A DNA stretch of 64,000 nt, from the NCBI RefSeq assembly GCF_039535235.1, contig NZ_BAAAWU010000001.1, forward strand, positions 7,195,001 through 7,259,000, given 5' to 3'. Shown piece after piece: positions 17,161 to 24,025 of this stretch. Every line of letters starts with the position of its first letter. The first letter of the stretch is position 1. The notes beneath the pieces were generated by a model. It did not search any database, was not told where the DNA came from, and was given only the letters and a program-made list of their open reading frames with translations. A program made the translations under genes and the position numbers. The DNA is from Streptomyces roseoviridis (GTDB lineage Bacteria > Actinomycetota > Actinomycetes > Streptomycetales > Streptomycetaceae).

Positions 17161-18171
17161 TCAGCCCCCCAGCTTCTTGCGGTCGGTGCGGGCGACGAGC
17201 GCCTGGATCCCGCCGATCAGGAGCAGGAGCAGCAGCATCACCCAGGCGATGGCGGATGCCTGGCCGAGCGCGCCGGTGACCCAGCCCTTCTCGTACATGA
17301 GCAGGCTGAGCGTCTGGAACTGGTTGCCGCTGCCGCCGGAGATGCCCACGCTGCCGCCGTAGAGCATCGGCTCGCCGAACAGCTGGGTGGCGCCGATGGT
17401 GGAGACGATGACCGTGAACAGGATGGTGGGACGGATGGAGGGGATCGTGACGCTCAGGAACTGGCGCCAGCGCGAGGCGCCGTCGAGCGCCGCCGCCTCG
17501 TACAGGTCGTTCGGCACGGCCTGCATCGCGGCCAGGTAGATCAGCGCGTTGTAGCCGGTCCACCGCCAGGTCACGATCACCGAGATCGCGATCTGCGCCG
17601 GCCAGGTGGAGGACTCCCAGTCGACCGGGTCGAAACCGACCACGCCCAGGGCCGAGTTGATCAGCCCGTAGTCGGTGTTGAACAGCTGCGCGAAGACCAG
17701 GGTCGCCGCCGCGATGGAGGTGGCGTAGGGGGCGAGGACCGCGACCCGGAAGAACCCCCGCCCGCGCAGCTTGTAGTTGAGCAGATGGGCCAGGCCCAGG
17801 GCCATGAGCAGCTGCGGGACGGTCGAGATGACGCCGATGGTGAAGGTGTTGAGGAGCGCGTTCCAGAAGAACTCGCTGTCGGCGAGGTCGGTGTAGTTCG
17901 CGAGGCCCTTCCACTCCGGTTCGCCGCCGAGCTCCACCCGGTTGAGCGAGAGCCAGCCGGTGTAGAGGAGGGGGAAGAGGCCGAAGGCGGCGAAGGTGAG
18001 GAAGAAGGGGGCGACGAAGGCGTACGGCGTCGCCTTCAGGTCCCACCGGTAGAGCCTGCTGCGCCGGGCGGACGGTCCGCCGGAGCGGGCGGAGCCGGGG
18101 CGGGGGGAACGGGAGGGCGGTGCGTCGGGCGACGGGGGGCCGCCGTTCCTCGCCCGTACGGAGGTGGCCAC
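17161..18171 (-). CDS. cebF: Cellobiose ABC transporter permease CebF
   Basis: A 336-residue MalF-like permease. A long Arg/Ser/Pro-rich cytoplasmic N-terminus (about 50 residues) precedes the first helix at YAFVAPFFLTFAAFG. The EAA loop is NDLYEAAALDGASRWRQFLS. The GTG at 18171 is chosen because GGAAGGA lies 7-13 bases upstream; a longer reading frame to 18255 would enter the hairpin behind cebE. It is the middle gene of cebE-cebF-cebG. It forms the channel with CebG for cellobiose/cellotriose. Confidence 0.93.
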   Translation of the reverse strand: MATSVRARNGGPPSPDAPPSRSPRPGSARSGGPSARRSRLYRWDLKATPYAFVAPFFLTFAAFGLFPLLYTGWLSLNRVELGGEPEWKGLANYTDLADSEFFWNALLNTFTIGVISTVPQLLMALGLAHLLNYKLRGRGFFRVAVLAPYATSIAAATLVFAQLFNTDYGLINSALGVVGFDPVDWESSTWPAQIAISVIVTWRWTGYNALIYLAAMQAVPNDLYEAAALDGASRWRQFLSVTIPSIRPTILFTVIVSTIGATQLFGEPMLYGGSVGISGGSGNQFQTLSLLMYEKGWVTGALGQASAIAWVMLLLLLLIGGIQALVARTDRKKLGG

Positions 18172-18220
18172 GGGGGCGTCCTTCCAGGTCGGTGCGTACG
18201 GGGTTGGGCGGGGGAGCGTC

Positions 18221-18258
18221 GCGGTGCGGGCCCGCCGCGACGAGCGGGCCCGCACCGC
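18221..18258 (-). terminator. 15-bp perfect hairpin between cebE and cebF
   Basis: GCGGTGCGGGCCCGC (18221-18235) is exactly complementary to GCGGGCCCGCACCGC (18244-18258), with an 8-base loop, just after the cebE stop codon. Stable hairpins at this place in ABC operons cause partial termination or protect the upstream mRNA, giving more binding protein than permease. That role is inferred. Confidence 0.7.
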
Positions 18259-18264
18259 CTCCCG

Positions 18265-19608
18265 CTACTGGTCGATCTTGTCGTCGACCAGCTTCCTGAC
18301 GTTCTCCCAGGCCTTCGCCGGGTCGGTGCCGCGCTGCTCGATGTCGAGGATGCCGTTGTCGGTGAGGAAGGTCTTCACCTGGCCGTCCCAGCGGCTGATC
18401 GGGGCCGGCTTGATCTGGGCCGCCGCGGAGGCGTAGATCTGTCCGACGGGGGTGTCGCCGAAGTACGGCAGCTTGGCACCCACCACCGCGGCCGAGGAGA
18501 GGGTGTCCTTGGTGGACGGGATGTTGCCGTTGACCGCGAACACCTTGGCGTGCTGCTCGGGGGCGGTCAGCCAGGCGGCCAGCTCGGCGGCCTCCTTGGC
18601 GTGCTTGCCGGACTTGGGCACGGCGAGGAAGGAACCGCCCCAGTTGCCGGCGACCGGAGGCGCGGCGATGTCCCACTTGCCCTGGTTGGCGGCGCCCGCC
18701 TGGTCCTTGATGATGCCGGTCATCCAGCTGGGGCAGGCGACGGTGGCGAACTTCGAGTTCTTGAAGGCGGCGTTCCAGGTCCCCTTCTCGTCGAACTGGC
18801 GCAGCTTGGCGGTGAGTCCGCCCTGCGCCGCCGCGACGGCGGTGCTCCAGGCCTTCTTCACCCCGGGGCTGGTCTCCCAGGCCAGCTCGCCGCCGGCGCC
18901 GGCGTACTGCTCGGGGTCGCTGTTGACGACGGCGTTGAACAGACCGCTCGCGGAGTCGTGGAAGAAGGTCCCGGCGGGCGCGTTCTTCTGGTAGGTCTTC
19001 CCCGTCTCCAGGAACCGGCCCCAGTCGCCCGACCACAGCCGGCCGACCTCGGTGCGGTCGGTGGGCAGCTTGGCCTTGGCGAAGAGGTCCTTGTTGTAGC
19101 AGATGGCCATGGGGCCGATGTCGGTGCCGAGGGCGATCACCTTGCCGTCGGCGGTGGTGGCCTGCTTGACCTTCCAGTCGAGGAAGGAGCTCAGGTCGGC
19201 GCCGCCGGTCTTGGACAGGTCGACCCACTTGTCGGCCATCGCCGAGCCGGTCGCCTCGGCGATGTAGCCGACCTCGATGGCCTGGATGTCGGCCAGGCCG
19301 CTGTTGCGGGAGAGGCGCAGCTTCAGGGTGTCCCAGTACTTCTGGCCGTCGGCGACGTTCGACTCGACGATCTTGATGTTGGGGTGGGTCTTCTCGTACT
19401 CGGCGTAGAGCTTGGCGCCGGTCTTGTTGTCGTAGCCGAAGGAACCGAAGGTCCCGACCCGCAGCGTGATCGTCCCGTCCTCGGCGGCCTCCCCTCCGTC
19501 GCCGCCGCATCCGGTGAGCAGGGCGGCGCCGGCCGTCAGGGCCGCGACCGCCGCGAAGGCGGTGCGGCGGGTGCGGCTCGGGACCCGTCTGCTGCTGGAA
19601 GTGCGCAT
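18265..19608 (-). CDS. cebE: Cellobiose/cellotriose-binding lipoprotein CebE
   Basis: A 447-residue extracellular solute-binding lipoprotein. The signal peptide ends in lipobox LLTGC with Cys34 as the lipidated residue, followed by a GGDGGEA linker and a family-1 solute-binding fold (IVESNVADGQKYWDTLKLRL; the C-terminal WENVRKLVDDKIDQ). The start at 19608 (MRTSSSRR) has GAGGAGAG 5-12 bases upstream; a start 18 bases earlier is possible. A perfect CebR box lies 32 bp upstream. In characterised Streptomyces CebE captures cellobiose and cellotriose for CebFG and MsiK. Confidence 0.95.
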   Translation of the reverse strand: MRTSSSRRVPSRTRRTAFAAVAALTAGAALLTGCGGDGGEAAEDGTITLRVGTFGSFGYDNKTGAKLYAEYEKTHPNIKIVESNVADGQKYWDTLKLRLSRNSGLADIQAIEVGYIAEATGSAMADKWVDLSKTGGADLSSFLDWKVKQATTADGKVIALGTDIGPMAICYNKDLFAKAKLPTDRTEVGRLWSGDWGRFLETGKTYQKNAPAGTFFHDSASGLFNAVVNSDPEQYAGAGGELAWETSPGVKKAWSTAVAAAQGGLTAKLRQFDEKGTWNAAFKNSKFATVACPSWMTGIIKDQAGAANQGKWDIAAPPVAGNWGGSFLAVPKSGKHAKEAAELAAWLTAPEQHAKVFAVNGNIPSTKDTLSSAAVVGAKLPYFGDTPVGQIYASAAAQIKPAPISRWDGQVKTFLTDNGILDIEQRGTDPAKAWENVRKLVDDKIDQ

Positions 19609-19639
19609 TCCACTCTCCTCGTCCAAAAGGTGGTGCTGA

Positions 19640-19653
19640 TGGGAGCGCTCCCA
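19640..19653. promoter_or_regulatory. CebR box (cebE side)
   Basis: TGGGAGCGCTCCCA, the perfect 14-bp palindrome bound by CebR in Streptomyces, 32 bp before the cebE start codon. Repression here should be lifted by cellobiose or cellotriose. Confidence 0.92.
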
Positions 19654-19763
19654 CGTCGTCGTTGCCGGAAGGTTGCTGCCTCGCGGGTGGAGGTGTCAAG
19701 ACATGAACGCGGATTCGTTGCACGGTGAGGTGCGGTGCGACTCGTGCCCGGATTCGAGTAGTG

Positions 19764-19777
19764 TGGGAGCGCTCCCA
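19764..19777. promoter_or_regulatory. CebR box (cebR side of the divergent region)
   Basis: A second perfect TGGGAGCGCTCCCA, 110 bp from the first and 113 bp before the cebR start. Two boxes in one spacer would allow both autoregulation and cooperative or looping repression of cebE; the latter is inference. Confidence 0.9.
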
Positions 19778-19889
19778 TGCTTCGGTGCTCGAAGGACACC
19801 GCTTGTTCGGGGGGTCGGACAGTGGCCTATCTTGACCTGATCGCCGCATGGCACGGGGCGCCAGGCCGCACGAGGGGAGTACGAGAGGC

Positions 19890-20921
19890 GTGAACGGACG
19901 GCAGAGTGGCAGACCCACGCTGGAAGAGGTCGCGGCACGGGCAGGAGTCGGCCGGGGCACCGTGTCCCGGGTCATCAACGGCTCGCCCCGGGTGAGCGCA
20001 CAGGCCCGCGAGGCCGTGCACCGCGCCATCGAGGAGCTCGGATACGTGCCCAACCAGGCGGCCCGCGCGCTCGCCGGGAGCCGCACCGACGCCATCGCCC
20101 TCGTCATCCCGGAGGCCGAGGCCCGGCTCTTCGCGGAGCCCTACTTCCTCGACATCATCCGGGGCGTGAGCGCCGAGCTCGGCGAGGCCGACAAGCAGCT
20201 GCTGCTCACCCTGGTCCGCACCGAGCGGGAGCGGCAGCGCTTCGAGCAGTACCTCGCCGCCCAGCGCGTCGACGGCGTCCTGCTCGCCTCCGTCCACGCC
20301 GACGACCCGCTGCCCGACCTGGTCCGCGAACTCGGCCTGCCGCTCGTCCTGAACGGGCGGCGCACCGCCGACGAGTCCGCCGCCTACGTCGACTCCGACA
20401 ACCGGGGCGCCGGGCGCGCCGCCGTCGCCCACCTCGCCGGCCGGGGCCGCCGCAGGATCGCGACCGTCACCGGACCCCTCGACATGTACGTGGCCCGGGC
20501 CCGCCTCGACGGCTACCGGGAGGGCATCGCGGCGGCCGGCCTCGAGGACGACGAACTCCTCGTCGCCACCGGCGACTTCACCGAGGAGGGCGGCCGCCGC
20601 GCGATGCGCGAGCTGCTCGGGCGAGCCCCGGACCTGGACGCCGTCTTCGCCGCCTCCGACGTCATGGCCGCCGGTGCCCGCGGTGTCCTGCGCGAGGCCG
20701 GCCGCCGGGTGCCCGAGGACGTCGCCCTCGTCGGCGTCGACGACTCGGCCGTCGCCCGCCTGATGGACCCGCCGCTCACCAGCGTCCGCCAGCCCATCGA
20801 GGAGATGGGCCGCACCATGGCCCGGATGCTGCTGCGGGAGCTGGCGGAGCCCTCCGCGACGGCCGGGGAGCGCCCGCGACGGGTACTGCCGACGGAGCTG
20901 GTGGTGCGGGAGTCGTCCTGA
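19890..20921 (+). CDS. cebR: LacI-family repressor of cellulose/cellobiose use, CebR
   Basis: A 343-residue LacI-family regulator. The DNA-binding head is TLEEVAARAGVGRGTVSRVI with the hinge helix PNQAARALAG, followed by a periplasmic-binding-protein-like effector domain ending at LVVRESS. It starts at GTG 19890 behind GAGAGG. It is divergent from cebE with CebR boxes between them, as in S. griseus, S. reticuli and S. scabiei, where CebR represses the ceb operon and cellulases until cello-oligosaccharides bind. Three perfect CebR boxes occur in the window. Confidence 0.94.
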   Translation: MNGRQSGRPTLEEVAARAGVGRGTVSRVINGSPRVSAQAREAVHRAIEELGYVPNQAARALAGSRTDAIALVIPEAEARLFAEPYFLDIIRGVSAELGEADKQLLLTLVRTERERQRFEQYLAAQRVDGVLLASVHADDPLPDLVRELGLPLVLNGRRTADESAAYVDSDNRGAGRAAVAHLAGRGRRRIATVTGPLDMYVARARLDGYREGIAAAGLEDDELLVATGDFTEEGGRRAMRELLGRAPDLDAVFAASDVMAAGARGVLREAGRRVPEDVALVGVDDSAVARLMDPPLTSVRQPIEEMGRTMARMLLRELAEPSATAGERPRRVLPTELVVRESS

Positions 20922-20945
20922 GGGCGGGAGCGGGGTGAGCAGGGG

Positions 20946-20961
20946 CCGGCCCGTGGGCCGG
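20946..20961. terminator. Hairpin between convergent cebR and acetyltransferase
   Basis: CCGGCCC-GT-GGGCCGG lies in the 41-bp gap between the two stop codons and could serve both genes. Confidence 0.5.
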
Positions 20962-20962
20962 T

Positions 20963-21520
20963 TCAGCCCAGCCGGCGGGCCATGAACAGCGCCTGCTCGC
21001 CGGCCGACTCCGTACCGTCGTAGAGCGAGGTGTCCAGGCCGCAGAAGGCGAAGCCCCACCGGAGGTAGGCGCGCACGGCGGGTGCGTTGACGTTGCTGAC
21101 CTCCAGCCAGGCGTGGCCGGCGCCGCACTCCCGCCCGAAGCCGACGGCGTGCTCCATCAGGGCCCGGCCCACGCCCCTGCCCCGCCAGGCGGGCGCGACC
21201 TCGATGTCGCGAAGGGTGAGGCGGGCGTTCCAGCGCTCGAAGGAGAACGTCACGAACCCGGCGACGGTGTCCCCGTCGACGGCGACCACCGTCCGGCGCG
21301 GACCGGGCTCGCCGTCCTCCTCCTCGTCCTCGTCGTCGTCCTCGGGGAAGACCTTGAGCAGGGGCGGGTCCACCGGCACCGGGCGAATCGTGAAACCGTC
21401 CTCGGCGGCCGTCACCTCGTAGACGTGGTCGGTCGTGAACGAGCCGTCGAGCCGTGCGATCGCCTCGTGGTCCTCGGGCCGGGCGAGCCGGTAGCGCAGG
21501 GTGTCCGCGTGCTGTGTCAT
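20963..21520 (-). CDS. Streptothricin N-acetyltransferase homologue (GNAT family)
   Basis: A 185-residue GNAT enzyme that by homology transfers acetyl from acetyl-CoA to the beta-lysine of streptothricin and inactivates it. Diagnostic stretches shared with Streptomyces STAT are LDGSFTT, DPPLLKVFPEDD followed by an acidic loop, NVNAPAVRAYLRWGFAFCGL and SAGEQALFM. The acetyl-CoA P-loop is RGRGVGRA at 113-120. The start at 21520 (MTQHAD) sits at the homology start. It is an isolated gene between cebR and the GH6 cellulase. No streptothricin biosynthetic gene is in the window, so intrinsic resistance or another amine substrate is possible. Confidence 0.85.
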   Translation of the reverse strand: MTQHADTLRYRLARPEDHEAIARLDGSFTTDHVYEVTAAEDGFTIRPVPVDPPLLKVFPEDDDEDEEEDGEPGPRRTVVAVDGDTVAGFVTFSFERWNARLTLRDIEVAPAWRGRGVGRALMEHAVGFGRECGAGHAWLEVSNVNAPAVRAYLRWGFAFCGLDTSLYDGTESAGEQALFMARRLG

Positions 21521-21551
21521 GGGTCGACCGTACGTCCCCCGGCACGGCGGA

Positions 21552-21583
21552 CGCGGGCCGGTGCCCACGGGCACCGGCCCGCG
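21552..21583 (-). terminator. Perfect 15-bp-stem terminator after the GH6 cellulase gene
   Basis: CGCGGGCCGGTGCCC (21552-21566) and GGGCACCGGCCCGCG (21569-21583) pair perfectly around a 2-base loop, 23 bp past the GH6 stop codon and before the acetyltransferase start. It probably insulates the acetyltransferase from cellulase transcription. Confidence 0.75.
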
Positions 21584-21606
21584 AGGACGGCCGGATCAGG
21601 CAGGGC

Positions 21607-23346
21607 TCAGAGCGCCGGGTGGGCGTTCTTCAGGAGCTCCTGGAACTGGGCCGAGAACCACTTGCCGGACAGCGGTGCGTCCGGGAGGGCGCCGGACATG
21701 CTGTTGCCGTTGCGGGGGTTGCCGGTGTACGTCGGGTCGCACATGCGGTCGAAGCCCTTGCCCTCGTCGTTCGGGATCTCCTTGCTCGCGCCGTCGGACT
21801 CGCCCGGGGGCTTCATCCAGACGTACGCGTCGATGCCCGCGGCGGGGGCCGCCTGGGGACGTTCGCCGAGGCCCGCGCCGGCCTGGTTGCACCAGTTGCC
21901 GGGGTTGATGCGTCGGTCGATGCGGCTGCCCTCGACGTAGGCGTCGACGGAGGTCTTCGCCGCCGGGCCGGCCGGCCGGTTGGCGCCGCCCCACCCGTTG
22001 CGGGAGGTGTCGATCAGCATGCCGATCCTGCTGTCGAAGCCGAGCGAGACCAGCTTGTTCCGCATGGCCTGGGCGTACGACTGCTCGTCGACGTACTGGT
22101 TCCAGTCCACCCACTTCGACTGGCGCACCGTGGTGCCGTTGACGGTGTCCGTGACGGAGAAGTGCGGTTCGACGGTGGCGCTGTAGTTCGCCGTGTTCAC
22201 GATGAAACCGTGGACGTGGGCGACCGTCGAACCCTCGGCGGTCGCGGCCTGCTTGAACAGCTCGGCGGAGGGACCGAAGTTGGAGTCCCAGCCCAGCCAG
22301 CCGTGGTGGCCCGCGTCGACGTAGTTGTAGACGTTCGGGATCGCGCCCAGCTTGCCGAGCGCGTAGCCCACGCCCTTGATGTAGTTGCCGTTCTCCTTCA
22401 TCGTGTTGCAGTTCGCCGTCTCGGTCGGCCGTCCGGCGACGTTGGTGACGAGGTTCGGCAGCGAGTCGATCTCGACCGTCGTGACGATCCGCAGGCCCGC
22501 GTACTTCGGGTCGGCGAGGATCGCCGCGATCGGGTCGATGTACTCGCTCTTGTAGCGGTCGATCTCCGTCGGTCCGAGCTCGCCGTTGGAGGCGAGCGCG
22601 GCGCAGTCGCGGCCGGGCAGGTTGTAGATGACGAACTGGACGACGAGCTCGCCGGACCCCTTCTGCCTCAGGGCCTCGTCGAGGTGGGCGCGCAGGCCCA
22701 TGCCGCCGTTGACGCCGTTGATGGCGGCGATCCGGTCCAGCCAGACACCGGTGGGCTGGTTCGACACCTTGGTGCCGCCGGGTTCGGCGGCCGCGTGGGC
22801 GGACCACTCGGGGTTCACGTACACCTTGGCGCCGGCGTAGGGGTTGTCGGCCTTGGTGCCGGCCGGCGGCGGGGTCGTCGGGGGAGTGGTCGGCGGTGTC
22901 GTCGGTGGCGTGGTGGGCGGCACCGAACCGGTGCAGGTCACGCCGTTGAGCGTGAAGCTCGCCGGGACGGCGTTGGTGCCGCTGTAGGTGGCGTTGAAAC
23001 CGAAGGAGGTCGAACCACCGGTCGCGAGCGCGCCGTTGTACGACAGGTTCTTCGCGGTCACGGCGGCGCCGGACTGGGCGAGCGTGGCGTTCCAGCCCTG
23101 GCCGACCTTCTGGTCACCGGCGTAGGACCAGCCCAGCGTCCAGGCGTTGACCGGGTCGCCGAGGTTGGTGACGGTGACGTTGGCGGTGAAGCCGGTGTTC
23201 CACTGGTTGGCGATCTGGTAGTCGACCTTGCAGCCCGCCGCGGCGGCGCCCGCGGTGGCGGTGCCGAGCGCGGTGGCCGTGGCGCCGGTGGCGGCGATCA
23301 GGCCGAGCGCCGCCAGCAGGGCGGTGCGGTTCTTCGTGCGGCTCAT
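21607..23346 (-). CDS. Secreted GH6 cellulase (1,4-beta-cellobiohydrolase) with N-terminal CBM2
   Basis: A 579-residue exported cellulase. A signal peptide (about 1-35) is followed by a CBM2 (about 37-138; GCKVDYQIANQWNTGF to NGVTCTG), a PTTPPTTPP linker (about 140-160) and a GH6 catalytic domain. GH6 hallmarks are FVIYNLPGRDCAALAS with the conserved aspartate, TVEIDSLPNLV, YVDAGHHGWLGW and AYVWMKPPGESDG. The length of the loops suggests an exo-acting cellobiohydrolase releasing cellobiose from non-reducing ends. It is divergent from a GH48 gene, the classic non-reducing/reducing-end exocellulase pair. Only a degraded CebR half-site (23815-23827) lies on its side. Confidence 0.93.
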   Translation of the reverse strand: MSRTKNRTALLAALGLIAATGATATALGTATAGAAAAGCKVDYQIANQWNTGFTANVTVTNLGDPVNAWTLGWSYAGDQKVGQGWNATLAQSGAAVTAKNLSYNGALATGGSTSFGFNATYSGTNAVPASFTLNGVTCTGSVPPTTPPTTPPTTPPTTPPPAGTKADNPYAGAKVYVNPEWSAHAAAEPGGTKVSNQPTGVWLDRIAAINGVNGGMGLRAHLDEALRQKGSGELVVQFVIYNLPGRDCAALASNGELGPTEIDRYKSEYIDPIAAILADPKYAGLRIVTTVEIDSLPNLVTNVAGRPTETANCNTMKENGNYIKGVGYALGKLGAIPNVYNYVDAGHHGWLGWDSNFGPSAELFKQAATAEGSTVAHVHGFIVNTANYSATVEPHFSVTDTVNGTTVRQSKWVDWNQYVDEQSYAQAMRNKLVSLGFDSRIGMLIDTSRNGWGGANRPAGPAAKTSVDAYVEGSRIDRRINPGNWCNQAGAGLGERPQAAPAAGIDAYVWMKPPGESDGASKEIPNDEGKGFDRMCDPTYTGNPRNGNSMSGALPDAPLSGKWFSAQFQELLKNAHPAL

Positions 23347-23780
23347 GGAGTGGGAGTTCCTTCCAGGGGATGAGGGCGCGCAGGTGGTCGCGCGGCCCGA
23401 TGGCGAATGTGCGGGGAGTGCCGTCGCAGGAACTGATCAGCGCGTGACCGGAGGTGTGGTTCCGGGTGCTCCGGGTGTTCCGGGTCCGGCCGAGGTGGGA
23501 AGGGCCGCGGTCGTCGGACCGCTTCGTGACGCGGTCGATGAACGCGGGTGCCGCGGGTGTCTCACCGCTCTCGCCCGTGGGCACGGGCACGTGGGCGGCT
23601 ACCGGGGCGAGGGGTGTCGTGCCGGCACGTACGAGCACTCCGCCGTGCGAACGGGTGCGGCCGCGGCTCCCGGGGCCGTACCGGTGACGACGCGAGCAGT
23701 GCTCGCCGTGGTGAGCGTCGCTCCCGCGAGCGGCGCAGGCAGACGTGGGGCAGGTCGCATGAGCGAGTCCTCACAGCGAG

Positions 23781-23802
23781 GGCACGCCGGTGACGGCGTG
23801 CC
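23781..23802. terminator. Hairpin within the GH6-GH48 spacer
   Basis: GGCACGCC-GGTGAC-GGCGTGCC, an 8-bp stem, in the 679-bp spacer (23347-24025). It may separate transcripts or be part of a 5' leader. The remainder of the spacer holds no supportable gene; short reading frames there lack ribosome sites and coding bias. Confidence 0.35.
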
Positions 23803-23814
23803 GACTGGACGATT

Positions 23815-23827
23815 CGCTCCCACTGGT
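23815..23827. promoter_or_regulatory. Degraded CebR half-site
   Basis: CGCTCCCACTGGT is identical to the right half plus flank of the GH48 CebR box 132 bp away, but the left half is lost. It may be weak or vestigial, and is the only CebR-like sequence nearer the GH6 gene. Confidence 0.4.
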
Positions 23828-23940
23828 CCGGCAGACCGTAGCGGCAACCGCCGCCAAGGAAAAGAGGAGTCGTCCAAATTCGCGGGCGATTGCCTTCGAC
23901 TCTTCGCGCGTCTTGACGGGGTCTCCTCGGGTCTGCACAG

Positions 23941-23954
23941 TGGGAGCGCTCCCA
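23941..23954. promoter_or_regulatory. CebR box upstream of GH48 cellulase
   Basis: A perfect TGGGAGCGCTCCCA 72 bp before the GH48 start codon. It places this exocellulase in the CebR regulon, so cellulase synthesis and cello-oligosaccharide uptake are induced together. Confidence 0.92.
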
Positions 23955-24025
23955 CTGGTTCAGAGCTTGACCGTGCCCCCTCCGCGCACCGCCCCCGTCT
24001 CCCGAGCCGCGAGGAGAACCACCCC

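Noticed and set aside
23347..24025. Small reading frames in the GH6-GH48 spacer
   Set aside because: They lack ribosome sites, consistent third-position bias and recognisable peptides; the spacer is better read as regulatory.
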